From positions 2,586,001 to 2,650,000 of the forward strand of contig NZ_CP133017.1 of NCBI RefSeq assembly GCF_030866765.1: DNA of 64,000 nucleotides. The letters run 5' to 3'. Within the stretch, counting starts at the first letter, position 1, and the number at the start of each line of letters is the position of its first letter. The notes beneath the pieces were generated by a model. The model saw nothing but the letters and a program-made list of their open reading frames with translations. It was not told where the DNA came from and did not search any database. This DNA comes from Paenibacillus silvisoli (GTDB taxonomy: Bacteria > Bacillota > Bacilli > Paenibacillales > Paenibacillaceae). Positions 36,013-44,870 of this stretch are shown one piece after another. Made by a program: the position numbers and the translations under genes.

Positions 36013-36023
36013 AGGTGGTTAGT

Positions 36024-37037
36024 ATGGCAAGGTTACAACAAGGATTCAGCGGCCGGCAGAAAGCGGCCATTCTATTGATATCGTTAGGACCTGAAGTTTC
36101 GGCTCAAATCTTTAAGCACTTAAGAGAAGACGAAATCGAGCAGTTGACGCTCGAAATCGCAAACGTGCGTAAAGTGGACAGCGCGGAAAAAGAGAGTATA
36201 TTAAATGATTTCCATCAAATTTGCGTTGCCCAGGAATACATTTCGCAAGGCGGTATCACGTATGCCCGCGAAATCCTTGAGAAAGCGCTCGGCGAGAGCA
36301 AGGCAATGGAAGTGATTAACCGCTTAACGGCTACGCTGCAGGTTCGACCTTTCGACTTCGCGCGAAAAGCGGATGCCAGCCAAATTCTCAACTTTATCCA
36401 GAACGAGAATTCGCAGACGATCGCATTGGTGCTTTCTTATTTGCAAGCCGAACAAGCCTCGCAAATTCTTTCGGCGTTGCCGCAAGAAAAGCAGGCCGAT
36501 GTCGCACGCCGCGTAGCGCTGATGGACAGCACGTCGCCAGAGGTCATCTCGCAGGTGGAACGCATTCTCGAGCAGAAGCTGTCCGCTACCGTTACTCAAG
36601 ATTACACAAGCGCGGGCGGTATTGAATCCATCGTTCACATTTTGAACGGCGTCGACCGTGGAACGGAGCGTACGATTCTCGATGCGCTCGAGATTCAAGA
36701 TCCGGAACTGGCCGAAGAAATCAAGAAAAGAATGTTTGTCTTCGAGGACATCGTCAACATCGACAACAAATCGATTCAACGGATTATCCGCGATATAGAA
36801 AATGCCGATTTGCAGCTTGCGCTTAAAGTTGCGAGCGAAGAAGTCCGGGAAGCGATTTTCCGCAATATGTCCAAACGGATGGCCGAGACGTTCAAAGAAG
36901 AAATGGAATATATGGGCCCCGTACGGCTGCGCGACGTCGAAGAAGCTCAAACTCGCATCGTAGCTACGATCCGCAGACTCGAAGAGTCGGGTGAGATCAT
37001 CATCGCACGCGGTGGAGGGGATGATATCATTGTCTAG
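36024..37037 (+). CDS. fliG: Flagellar motor switch protein FliG
   Basis: FliG couples the rotor to the stator and controls rotation direction with FliM and FliY. The 337-residue protein has the N-terminal MS-ring-binding domain (FSGRQKAAILLISLGPEVSAQIFKHL), the armadillo-like middle domain (QTIALVLSYLQAEQASQIL) and the charged C-terminal torque helix (AMFEEMEYMGPVRLRDVEEAQTRIV-like). The ATG at 36024 has AGAGGTGG upstream. It overlaps fliH by 8 bases. Confidence 0.97.
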   Translation: MARLQQGFSGRQKAAILLISLGPEVSAQIFKHLREDEIEQLTLEIANVRKVDSAEKESILNDFHQICVAQEYISQGGITYAREILEKALGESKAMEVINRLTATLQVRPFDFARKADASQILNFIQNENSQTIALVLSYLQAEQASQILSALPQEKQADVARRVALMDSTSPEVISQVERILEQKLSATVTQDYTSAGGIESIVHILNGVDRGTERTILDALEIQDPELAEEIKKRMFVFEDIVNIDNKSIQRIIRDIENADLQLALKVASEEVREAIFRNMSKRMAETFKEEMEYMGPVRLRDVEEAQTRIVATIRRLEESGEIIIARGGGDDIIV

Positions 37038-37851
37038 CTTATATAAATCTTCGCATGTCATATCGGTAGAAGATTTAAAGCGGCTTGAATGGTATAACAA
37101 GTATGTTCAACCGACCATCCCGGAAGAAGAGCCCGCAGGACCCGGCGAAGAAACGCTGCTGCTTCGGGATCAAATTTTGGAGGATGCCGAGCATCTCGCG
37201 AATCAGCGTATCCATGAAACAGGCGAACAGATCGAGAGCATGTTTGCGCAAGCGAGCGCTCAAATCGATCAATGGTGGCTGGAACGCCGTCTGCAGGATG
37301 AAGAGCTGACAAACCATATCCAGCAGGAAAGCTATCAGCAAGGCTACTTGGAAGGGAAGGCGCAGGCGGAAGCCGACGTAAATGCCCAATGGGAAGCGAT
37401 GCTGATTGAAGCGAAGGCGATACTAGATTCCGCATACGAATCGAAGGAACAGATCATTCAAGAAGCTGAACCGTTCGTCGTTGCGTTAAGCACGTCCATC
37501 GCCGAAAAAATCATTCATAAACAACTGTCGCTTGATCCGAAATGGACCATCGATTTGATCAGCAAGTCTTTGGAGCGCAGACGCGAACAAGGCGTCATTA
37601 CACTGTGCGTCTCTCCTCAACAGCTTGCTTTCGTCCAGGCCGCGAGAGAGGAGCTGTCACTGGTGATCGATTCGCAAGCCGAGCTTCAAATCGTGCCGGA
37701 TGTATCGGTCAAACAATTCGGCTGCGTCGTTCGCACGTCATTCGGCAGCATCGATGCGCGCATTGATACGCAATTAACCGAGATCAAGAAAGAGCTGATG
37801 CAGCTCGCATTGCAAGCCGATGAACGAGGACCAGCCGACTATGATAACTAA
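37030..37851 (+). CDS. fliH: Flagellar export ATPase regulator FliH
   Basis: FliH binds and restrains the FliI ATPase. The 273-residue protein has a long charged coiled-coil centre (about residues 45-145, many Glu/Gln) and a conserved C-terminal domain (VVALSTSIAEKIIHKQLSLDP ... FGCVVRTSFGSIDARIDTQLTEI). The TTG at 37030 has GGAGGGG 9 bases upstream, overlapping the end of fliG; the ATG at 37021 is too near the same site. It overlaps fliI by 11 bases. Confidence 0.93.
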   Translation: MSSLYKSSHVISVEDLKRLEWYNKYVQPTIPEEEPAGPGEETLLLRDQILEDAEHLANQRIHETGEQIESMFAQASAQIDQWWLERRLQDEELTNHIQQESYQQGYLEGKAQAEADVNAQWEAMLIEAKAILDSAYESKEQIIQEAEPFVVALSTSIAEKIIHKQLSLDPKWTIDLISKSLERRREQGVITLCVSPQQLAFVQAAREELSLVIDSQAELQIVPDVSVKQFGCVVRTSFGSIDARIDTQLTEIKKELMQLALQADERGPADYDN

Positions 37852-39175
37852 TCGATTGAATGTTGACCGTTACATCGAGCACTTGCGCCCAATGGATCCG
37901 GTTCGCGTAAACGGCAAAGTGACCCAAGTCATCGGTCTAACCGTAGAATCCGAAGGACCGGATGCAAGTATCGGCGATGTGTGTCTGATCTATCCGGCTA
38001 AATCGACGAAGCCGCTGAAAGCGGAGGTCGTCGGATTCCGCGACAATAAAGTCATCTTGATGCCGCTCGGCGAGCTAACGTCGATTGGACCTGGCTGCGA
38101 TGTCGTAGGTACGGGCAAGCCGTTAACGGTCCAAGTTGGCTCCGAGCTTCTAGGCAAAGTGCTGGACGGTCTTGGCCAACCGCTCGATGGATCATTTCTT
38201 CCGAGCCGGATGCCGCACCATTCCACGCACAATCAACCGAGCAATCCGCTGAGCCGGCCGAGAGTCAAGCATCCACTAAGCATAGGCGTACGCGCGATTG
38301 ACGGCTTGCTGACAGTCGGACAAGGCCAACGCGTCGGCATCTTTGCCGGCTCCGGCGTAGGCAAAAGCACCTTGCTCGGGATGATTGCCAGAAACACGTC
38401 GGCGGACGTAAATGTCATCGCGCTGATCGGCGAACGCGGACGCGAGGTGCTCGAGTTCATGGAGAAGGATCTCGGTCCGGAAGGACTCGCCAGATCCGTC
38501 GTCATCGTCGCGACGTCGGACCAGCCTGCGTTGATTCGGATCAAAGGCGCGCTGATCGCGACGACGATCGCGGAATATTTTCGCGACCGTGGCATGAATG
38601 TCATGCTGATGATGGATTCCGTAACCAGGTATGCGATGGCGTACCGGGAAGTCGGACTCGCCATCGGAGAGCCACCCGCGACGCGAGGCTATACGCCTTC
38701 GGTTTTCGCCAATCTGCCCAAGCTGCTTGAGCGGGCCGGAACCGGCGAACGGGGGTCGATCACCGCGTTCTACACCGTTCTCGTAGACGGCGATGATATG
38801 AACGAGCCGATTGCCGATGCCGTTCGCGGTATTTTGGATGGCCACATCGTATTAAGCCGCCATTTAGCGAATAAAGGACATTTTCCAGCGATTGATGTCT
38901 TGGCTTCCATTAGCCGGGTTATGAAGGAAATCGTGCCCGAAGAACAGCAGGATGCGGCGAACGAGTTGAAAAGACTGCTCTCTATTTATAAAGATTCGGA
39001 AGATCTGATTAATATTGGGGCGTACCAGAGGGGTTCCAACGAAAAAATTGATCAAGCTATCGAATCAATCGACAATATATGGTCTTTTACCCGGCAAAAA
39101 ACGAAAGAAAACGTCGGCTACGAGGAATCAAAGGAACGGCTGATCCGCGAATTCACTAGCTCTCATGGGAGATGA
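37841..39175 (+). CDS. fliI: Flagellum-specific ATPase FliI
   Basis: FliI is the F1-beta-like ATPase of the flagellar type III export machine. The 444-residue protein has the N-terminal beta-barrel domain, Walker A IFAGSGVGKSTLLG (about residues 165-178), Walker B MNVMLMMDSVTRYAMA and the signature PPATRGYTPSVFANLPKLLERAG. GAGGA lies 10 bases before the ATG at 37841; an upstream ATG (37820) would extend into fliH without a ribosome-binding site. Confidence 0.97.
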   Translation: MITNRLNVDRYIEHLRPMDPVRVNGKVTQVIGLTVESEGPDASIGDVCLIYPAKSTKPLKAEVVGFRDNKVILMPLGELTSIGPGCDVVGTGKPLTVQVGSELLGKVLDGLGQPLDGSFLPSRMPHHSTHNQPSNPLSRPRVKHPLSIGVRAIDGLLTVGQGQRVGIFAGSGVGKSTLLGMIARNTSADVNVIALIGERGREVLEFMEKDLGPEGLARSVVIVATSDQPALIRIKGALIATTIAEYFRDRGMNVMLMMDSVTRYAMAYREVGLAIGEPPATRGYTPSVFANLPKLLERAGTGERGSITAFYTVLVDGDDMNEPIADAVRGILDGHIVLSRHLANKGHFPAIDVLASISRVMKEIVPEEQQDAANELKRLLSIYKDSEDLINIGAYQRGSNEKIDQAIESIDNIWSFTRQKTKENVGYEESKERLIREFTSSHGR

Positions 39176-39184
39176 TCCGGTTAG

Positions 39185-39631
39185 ATGGCACGATTTCAAT
39201 ACACCTATCAAAAAATCTTCGATTTAAAGCAAAGCGAGAAATCGCAAGCGGAATGGCAGCTGTCGGTTGTCGTCGGCGAGCTTCAGAACGTAGAGAAATC
39301 GCTGCTAACGCTGCGCGAGGAGCGCGTTTCCTGGAGCGATCGCCTTCTGCAGGCTGCCAATCAGGCGGTGACGTTATCCGAGTTAAGGGTGATGCAGGAG
39401 TATATCGGCTACTTGGACGAAGCAATCAAGCGGAAGCTTGTTGATGTCCGCAAAGCGGAGACGGCGGTGGAAGTGAAACGAGCGGAGCTGTCTGACCGGA
39501 TGAGGGACGAGAAGGTTTGGCAGAAATCGAAGGAAAACGCGTTTCAGCGGTTCCAGGCCGAAATGATGGCGAAGGAACAAAGCGAGCTGGATGAGCTGGC
39601 GACATCCCGGTTCATGTTTGCGACTACGTGA
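39185..39631 (+). CDS. fliJ: Flagellar export chaperone FliJ
   Basis: FliJ is a coiled-coil export chaperone that bridges FliI and FlhA. The 148-residue product is almost entirely helical and charged, starting MARFQYTYQKIFDLKQSEKSQAEWQLS, the family start. GGGAGATGATCC overlaps the fliI stop. The position between fliI and the MotE-like gene matches B. subtilis fliJ-ylxF. Confidence 0.93.
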   Translation: MARFQYTYQKIFDLKQSEKSQAEWQLSVVVGELQNVEKSLLTLREERVSWSDRLLQAANQAVTLSELRVMQEYIGYLDEAIKRKLVDVRKAETAVEVKRAELSDRMRDEKVWQKSKENAFQRFQAEMMAKEQSELDELATSRFMFATT

Positions 39632-39685
39632 CAGATGTGATGTTTTGGCGAATCGGGAACGAAGGCCCGAGGGAGGGAATGTATT

Positions 39686-40594
39686 TTGGCAGACATGGAA
39701 ATGGAAAAGCAAGGCTACAGCGGATTTGAACGATTCATGTTTTTTGTAACGCCGATTCTGTTCACGATGATTCTGCTGGGTGTCTTAGTCACGTTATTCA
39801 ACTTTGATTTGAGAAATAAAGCGCTCGAGATCGGAAACTCGATTCCGTTTCTAAGCAAAGTGCTGCCTGATCCTGCGACAGACGAGACTGCTGGCGTTGT
39901 TAACGAGGAAAAAATCAAAGCCGAGAATACGTCGGCCAAGATCAACGAGCTTCGCGCCCAGCTGACCGCGAAAGATACGCAGCTGACCAAAGCGTCGGAT
40001 GAGAAAACGAAGCTGGCGCAGCAGGTGAAAGATCTTCAAGCCCAGGTGAATCAGCTGAAGGAGCAGGGTGCCGATAAGGCGCTCGAGGATGCGGAATATC
40101 AAGCGAAAATCAATGAGCTAGCTCTCATGTACGGCAAGATTACGCCAAGCAAAGCCGCTCCGATTCTCGAGGCGATGGACATCGACGAAGCCGTTCTCGT
40201 GCTTGACGCGATGAAGCCGGACGCGCGCGTACTTATTTTAGAAAAAATGAATCCGAAAACAGCTGCCGAAGCAACGATTCGACTGAAGGACGTTAAGACG
40301 GCGAAGGATCGCCAAATCGCGGCGCTGCAAGCAAGAATTAAAAAACAGGAATCCGCCTCATCCCAGCCTGAAAGCGTGTTGAGCAAAGCCCAGCTGAACT
40401 CCACGTTCTCGACGATGGACCCTAAGGCGGCAGGCGAGCTGCTGTTGAAAATGGCGGATGTCAGCCCAAGCAAAGTGCTGCGTATCCTGAACGCCGTCGA
40501 TGACGCATCTCGGTCAAATATTATCGCGGAAATGTCGGCACTCAACAAAGATATTACCGCGCAGCTGGTTTCGAAACTAATGCTAGGCAAGTAA
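39686..40594 (+). CDS. MotE-like (MgtE N-domain) coiled-coil membrane protein
   Basis: Equivalent in position to B. subtilis ylxF. The 302-residue product has one transmembrane helix (about residues 18-40, FFVTPILFTMILLGVLVTLF) and a coiled coil (about 75-150). Two MgtE-N-like helical repeats follow (KITPSKAAPILEAMDIDEAVLVLDAMK; STMDPKAAGELLLKMADVSPSKVLRIL). MotE in other bacteria helps assemble the stator; here that is inference. The TTG start has GGGAGGGAATG 9 bases upstream. Confidence 0.85.
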   Translation: MADMEMEKQGYSGFERFMFFVTPILFTMILLGVLVTLFNFDLRNKALEIGNSIPFLSKVLPDPATDETAGVVNEEKIKAENTSAKINELRAQLTAKDTQLTKASDEKTKLAQQVKDLQAQVNQLKEQGADKALEDAEYQAKINELALMYGKITPSKAAPILEAMDIDEAVLVLDAMKPDARVLILEKMNPKTAAEATIRLKDVKTAKDRQIAALQARIKKQESASSQPESVLSKAQLNSTFSTMDPKAAGELLLKMADVSPSKVLRILNAVDDASRSNIIAEMSALNKDITAQLVSKLMLGK

Positions 40595-40639
40595 TTCGGT
40601 GCAGCGAACTTCATCTCACACTGGAAGGGGGTGAATAAT

Positions 40640-42760
40640 ATGCAAATGTCCTTTACAAACGCAGCATTAAATGCTGGTCCAACGAAAGCAACGGGTACAG
40701 CTTCCGCCAAAGGAGCGGAAAACGGCAATGATTTCGGTATGACACTCGTTCAGACGCTTACAGGATCAGAAGGCGGTGCGGCAACTAACCAAACAGCCGC
40801 TGATCTGGACAATGCCGCTGCAGTGCCTATGAATACACTGGCTTCGATACTGGGGGAGAATCTTTCTTCGGCTGATTTGCTTGGTGCGATAGATGCGCTG
40901 CTTCGGAAGCTGAACGATACGGATACTGAACAATTGGCACAGTCGGCAACTGAGAGCGACCTAAGCGATGCGCTTGTTCAGCTTGATAATCTGCTCAGTA
41001 TGCTAGCCGGCATGCAGCCTGTGCAGCACGTACCGAATGTACGGTCCGACCAAGAGCAACCGATCGGCAGTGACCAAACCGGAGCGGCCGTTGAAGATGG
41101 TACAGCAGTCAAGTTGAACCCGTTGGATAATCTGCTTGGTATGCTCGCCGTTAAACAGCCTAAGCAGCCCGTACAAAATGCACTCGACTTACAAGAACAA
41201 TCGATCGGTGGTGACCAAACTGTCGCGACCGCAGGAGATGGTTCTACAGTCAGGTTTGCTCAGCCGGAGAATCTGCTCCGGATGCTCGTCGGAATGCAGT
41301 CCGTGCAGCTACAAAATGCGCTTGACCCAACTATCGCGACCGTTGGTGAAGGCTCAACAGTCAGTCTTGCTCAGCTGGAAAATCTGCTCAGTATGATCGC
41401 CGACAAGCAGCCAATGCGGCCCCTCGACGTACAAGAGCAAACGATCGGCGGTCCCCCCTCTGTCGTAACTAATGGAGATGGTTCAGCAGACAGTCTTGTT
41501 CAGTTGGATAATTTGCTCCGTATGCTCGCTGGCATGCAGAATGTGGTACCCATACAGAATGTAACCGCCGCACAAGAGCAAGCGGCCGGCGGTAACCAAA
41601 GCGGCACAGCCGTAGATGGTTTGCTTCATATGCTCGCAGGCATGCAGAATATACCTGCCGTGCAAGAGCAAACGACCGGCGCGACTCTTGGAAATGGTTC
41701 GGAAGTCAGCTTGCCGATGCAGATGATCGCGACTTTGTCGAATCTTCAAGCGCAGGCGTCTGCCGTGCGGGATTCCGAGGCTCAAGGAACAACAAGTCAG
41801 CCGACTGCCGCAGCAACGGTCAATTTCGAGGTAATCGACGGTTTGAAATCGGATTTGCAGGAAGCACTGACTGATCTTCGTTTACTCGTGAAGCAGCAGA
41901 AAAGCTCTGCCTCCGGCCGCGAGCTAAATGCGATCGTGAGCAAACAATTAACCGCTCTTGTGCAGCTCTTGAGCCCGACGAAGAATGAAGCAGTCGAGGC
42001 AATAAAAGCTGCTAATGTACAAGCGAATGCTCCGGCGCAATCGGGAGAAACCGATCTGCAAATCCGCACGATGCAATCCGCACCGTCATTTAGCAATCAT
42101 CTTCAGCGTATAGCTCATCAATTTATGCACGTCGGAATTTTGAAAGAATCCGCTATGCAGGAGCAAGCGGAGTCGCAGATGCAACAGGCGGTTAATCTCG
42201 ATTCCATCCATTTGGCTGCGCTGACCGGCAATCAAGAGCTGCAGCGTCAACAAATGGCAGCAGCCAAGCAGGTCATTTCCCACCCGGTACCGGTACAGCA
42301 GTTCGCTTCGACTGTTCAAGGCATGATCGTCGGTCAATTTAACGTAACGGCATCGGGCGGACTTTCTAACGCGCAGCTGACCTTGTATCCGGAACATCTC
42401 GGGCAGGTTAACGTCAATATCACGATGCATAACGGAACGCTGACCGCACAATTCATGACGGATACGGTTACCGCGAAAGATCTGCTGGACAACCAGATGG
42501 CGCAGCTTCGAAGCGCTTTGCAAGCCCATGGTCTTCAAGTAGAGAAGCTGGAAGTTTCGCAATCGCCGACGCAGTCGAATCTTCTGTTTCAGGAACGCCA
42601 AGGCCAAAGCAGAAGAGAACAAAACTCGCACAAGCAGAACGGCTCCAGAGATAACAGCGGCATCGCGATTGATTTCAATGCCGATCTGGAGGAAGTTCCG
42701 GCTCAGCGGACGGTTGATCGCTATTTGGGCTTAGGCAGAGGTATTCATACGAAGGCATAG
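40640..42760 (+). CDS. fliK: Flagellar hook-length control protein FliK with internal repeats
   Basis: FliK is the secreted ruler that stops hook growth and makes FlhB switch substrate class. The 706-residue product has a disordered N-terminal part. Six imperfect copies of a unit containing (D/E)NLLxMLAxxQ start at residues 116, 163, 210, 247, 290 and 326. The C-terminal Flg_hook domain covers about 550-650 (GLSNAQLTLYPEHLGQVNVNITMHNGTL ... LRSALQAHGLQVEKLEVSQS). The ATG at 40640 follows GGAAGGGGGTGA; the GTG at 40631 is part of that site. It lies upstream of flgD as expected. Confidence 0.92.
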   Translation: MQMSFTNAALNAGPTKATGTASAKGAENGNDFGMTLVQTLTGSEGGAATNQTAADLDNAAAVPMNTLASILGENLSSADLLGAIDALLRKLNDTDTEQLAQSATESDLSDALVQLDNLLSMLAGMQPVQHVPNVRSDQEQPIGSDQTGAAVEDGTAVKLNPLDNLLGMLAVKQPKQPVQNALDLQEQSIGGDQTVATAGDGSTVRFAQPENLLRMLVGMQSVQLQNALDPTIATVGEGSTVSLAQLENLLSMIADKQPMRPLDVQEQTIGGPPSVVTNGDGSADSLVQLDNLLRMLAGMQNVVPIQNVTAAQEQAAGGNQSGTAVDGLLHMLAGMQNIPAVQEQTTGATLGNGSEVSLPMQMIATLSNLQAQASAVRDSEAQGTTSQPTAAATVNFEVIDGLKSDLQEALTDLRLLVKQQKSSASGRELNAIVSKQLTALVQLLSPTKNEAVEAIKAANVQANAPAQSGETDLQIRTMQSAPSFSNHLQRIAHQFMHVGILKESAMQEQAESQMQQAVNLDSIHLAALTGNQELQRQQMAAAKQVISHPVPVQQFASTVQGMIVGQFNVTASGGLSNAQLTLYPEHLGQVNVNITMHNGTLTAQFMTDTVTAKDLLDNQMAQLRSALQAHGLQVEKLEVSQSPTQSNLLFQERQGQSRREQNSHKQNGSRDNSGIAIDFNADLEEVPAQRTVDRYLGLGRGIHTKA
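40985..41705 (+). repeat. Degenerate tandem repeats in fliK
   Basis: Six in-frame units of about 36-47 codons share the peptide core NLLxMLAxxQ and linkers such as LQEQSIGGDQT...GDGSTV. At the DNA level blocks like GATAATCTGCTCAGTATGCT recur with substitutions. Copies differ in length, which points to past unequal exchange. Confidence 0.8.
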
Positions 42761-42817
42761 TCACTGCGGCATGCAAGCTGGCACGACGAACATTATAGAA
42801 CGGGGGTGACGAGAACG

Positions 42818-43276
42818 ATGTCCGACGACCGTATATCTACCCGAAACGTATGGCCATATTACAGCGCTAGCAACGTACAGGCTGCCACAGAGAAAAAGGC
42901 GGACACCTCATTGGGCAAAGACGACTTTTTGCGCATTCTGGTCACGCAACTGCAAAACCAAGACCCGCTGCAGCCGTTGCAGGATAAAGATTTTGTCGCG
43001 CAAATGGCGCAATTTTCTTCGGTCGAGCAGCTTGTAAACATGTCGGATCAGCTGAGCATGCTTCGTCAGAATCTTGGCATGGCATCCAGCATGATCGGTA
43101 AGGAAGTTCAATGGTACGAATATTCCGATTCTGGCGACATGATGATGATGAACGGCCAAGTGGAGTCCATAATCATCAAAGATAAAGTGCAATATGCGCG
43201 AGTCGGCGATCAGGATATCAAGCTCGACGATATTGTGGCGATCGCGGATCAAGGCGGTGAAGCAGTCAATGGATGA
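42818..43276 (+). CDS. flgD: Flagellar hook capping protein FlgD
   Basis: FlgD caps the growing hook. The 152-residue product has the family core SLGKDDFLRILVTQLQNQDPLQPLQDKDFVAQMAQFSSVEQL. It is a short form without the Tudor/Fn3-like extension, like B. subtilis FlgD. The ATG at 42818 has GGGGGTGA 8 bases upstream; the GTG at 42806 lies inside that site. Confidence 0.94.
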   Translation: MSDDRISTRNVWPYYSASNVQAATEKKADTSLGKDDFLRILVTQLQNQDPLQPLQDKDFVAQMAQFSSVEQLVNMSDQLSMLRQNLGMASSMIGKEVQWYEYSDSGDMMMMNGQVESIIIKDKVQYARVGDQDIKLDDIVAIADQGGEAVNG

Positions 43277-43646
43277 GATCATGAAAATCGGCCATTTACG
43301 CTTGACCGGCAGCGCTCAGCCGCGAAAAGCTAATCAACAAGTATCAGCCGAGCAGGGAACGAAATCTTTTCAGTCCATGCTCGACAATAGCGTATTGAAC
43401 TTTAGCAGCCATGCGGAAATCCGGATGGCGCAGCGAGGCATATCGTTCAAGCCCGAAACCTTGTCGAAGATCGTAACCGCAATTGATCAAGCGGCAGCCA
43501 AAGGAGCGAAAGACTCTTTAGTCGTCTACCGCGATATCGCGATGATCGTCAATGTTCCAAGCCGTACGGTCGTCACTGCAATGGACGGCAGTTCGCTGCA
43601 AGGCAACGTATTTACGAAAATTGATAGTGCAGTTATTGTTTCATAG
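43269..43646 (+). CDS. Flagellar operon protein, TIGR02530 family
   Basis: A 125-residue protein of the small family found between flgD and the hook gene in Firmicutes. Family features visible are LNFSSHAEIRMAQRGISF, KGAKDSLVVYRDIAMIVNVPSRTVVTAMD and FTKIDSAVIV. The role is unknown; hook or chaperone-related functions have been suggested only from context. The ATG at 43269 overlaps the flgD stop by 8 bases with GGCGGTGAAG upstream; an ATG at 43281 is possible. A GAGCCGC...GCGGCTC hairpin (43676-43701) lies in the gap that follows. Confidence 0.85.
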   Translation: MDEIMKIGHLRLTGSAQPRKANQQVSAEQGTKSFQSMLDNSVLNFSSHAEIRMAQRGISFKPETLSKIVTAIDQAAAKGAKDSLVVYRDIAMIVNVPSRTVVTAMDGSSLQGNVFTKIDSAVIVS

Positions 43647-43675
43647 CCGGCTGGACCTGATGATAGGGGGCCGTA

Positions 43676-43701
43676 GAGCCGCGGATCGACGGAAGCGGCT
43701 C
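43676..43701 (+). other. Hairpin upstream of flgE
   Basis: GAGCCGC (43676-43682) pairs with GCGGCTC (43695-43701). No U-tract follows, so it is not a standard terminator; it may be an RNA-processing or stability element at the hook gene. Confidence 0.35.
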
Positions 43702-43759
43702 GAATAATATCGATTTGACAATCAGTTAATCTGGACTTAACTACTGGGAGGTTACTTAC

Positions 43760-44587
43760 ATGTTAAAATCAATGTACTCCGGCGTTTCAGGCATGCGGGG
43801 TTTTCAAACGAAGCTGGATGTCATCGGCAACAATATCGCGAACGTAAATACGGTCGGCTTTAAAGCGGGCCGCGTCATGTTCAAAGATATTTTGAGCCAA
43901 ACCGTTTCAGGCGTTACGCGTCCGGAAGAAGGAACGACAGGCGGCGTGAATGCGAAGCAAGTCGGCCTCGGGGTTGCAATTGCGGCAATCGATACGATTC
44001 ACACGCCGGGAAGCGCCATGACGACGAACGTTCCGACTGACGTGCGTATCGACGGTGATGGATTCTTCGCGGTTTCGCCTACGGGAGACGGCGGCGCAGC
44101 GCCTTTTCTGACGCGCGCTGGCAACCTTACGCTTGACGCGGCAGGACAGCTTGTAAATGGCGACGGCATGTTCGTGCTTGACGCAAACGGCGGACCGATC
44201 GTTCTTGATCCGGCCGAAGTAAAATCGTTTTCGATCTCTCAGGATGGTTCCATTATTACGGTTGGAGCTGACGGTCAGAGCCAGCCATCGGGCTTCCAGC
44301 TCGGCGTCGTAAAAGTGACGAACCCTAACGGCTTGGAGAAAATCGGCGGCAACCTGTACCGTATGACGCCAAACGCCAATCTTGACGGGGAAATCGTGAT
44401 GACGACGGCAGGTGATGCCGAGGCGGGCACTGGTTCGATCATTTCCGGTCAACTCGAAATGTCGAACGTCGATCTGACTTCGGAATTTACGGAAATGATC
44501 GTCGCGCAGCGCGGCTTCCAGGCAAACTCGAAAATTATTACGACCTCCGATGAGATTTTGCAAGAAGTCGTTAACTTAAAACGATAG
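43760..44587 (+). CDS. flgE: Flagellar hook protein FlgE (short, FlgG-like type)
   Basis: The 275-residue product corresponds to the hook gene of the Bacillus fla/che operon, once called flgG. It has the N-terminal signature SMYSGVSGMRGFQTKLDVIGNNIANVNTVGFKAGRVMF, the central domain with RIDGDGFFAV, and the C-terminal LEMSNVDLTSEFTEMIVAQRGFQANSKIITTSDEIL. It could also be annotated FlgG by similarity; the position after flgD supports hook. GGGAGG lies 8 bases before the ATG. Confidence 0.9.
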   Translation: MLKSMYSGVSGMRGFQTKLDVIGNNIANVNTVGFKAGRVMFKDILSQTVSGVTRPEEGTTGGVNAKQVGLGVAIAAIDTIHTPGSAMTTNVPTDVRIDGDGFFAVSPTGDGGAAPFLTRAGNLTLDAAGQLVNGDGMFVLDANGGPIVLDPAEVKSFSISQDGSIITVGADGQSQPSGFQLGVVKVTNPNGLEKIGGNLYRMTPNANLDGEIVMTTAGDAEAGTGSIISGQLEMSNVDLTSEFTEMIVAQRGFQANSKIITTSDEILQEVVNLKR

Positions 44588-44600
44588 GTAAATAACCAAT

Positions 44601-44621
44601 GGGGAGGTTAACCGCCTCCCC
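44601..44621 (+). other. GC-rich hairpin between flgE and swrD
   Basis: GGGGAGG (44601-44607) and CCTCCCC (44615-44621) form a perfect 7-bp GC stem around TTAACCG. Without a U-tract it is probably an mRNA stability or processing element that could raise flgE relative to the genes downstream. Confidence 0.45.
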
Positions 44622-44642
44622 GGAAGGTTAGGGAGGAAGCCC

Positions 44643-44870
44643 ATGATCGCCGTTACTCGTTTGAACGGAAAAACCTTACATATTAACGCGCTCTTAATTG
44701 AGCTGGTTGAAGAAACACCGGACACGCTTATCACGTTAACGACAGGCAAGAAAATATTGGTATTGGAGAAAGCGAACGAAGTCATTTCCTCCATACAGTC
44801 GTATCTTCGCTCCATCGGCGTCTATGCGGCGACCATAAAGAGCGAACAAACGGAGGGACCGTCCACATGA
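44643..44870 (+). CDS. swrD: FlbD/SwrD-family protein
   Basis: A 75-residue protein matching the FlbD family; in B. subtilis the same gene (ylzI) is swrD, needed for swarming by raising flagellar power. It begins MIAVTRLNGKTLHINALLIELVEETPDT and contains TLTTGKKILVLEKANEVI. GGGAGGAAG precedes the ATG. The stop overlaps the fliL start (ATGA). Confidence 0.9.
   Translation: MIAVTRLNGKTLHINALLIELVEETPDTLITLTTGKKILVLEKANEVISSIQSYLRSIGVYAATIKSEQTEGPST

Noticed and set aside
43194..43268. Upstream extension of the TIGR02530 gene
   Set aside because: It would overlap flgD by over 80 bases with an unrelated N-terminus; the ATG at 43269 or 43281 fits the family.
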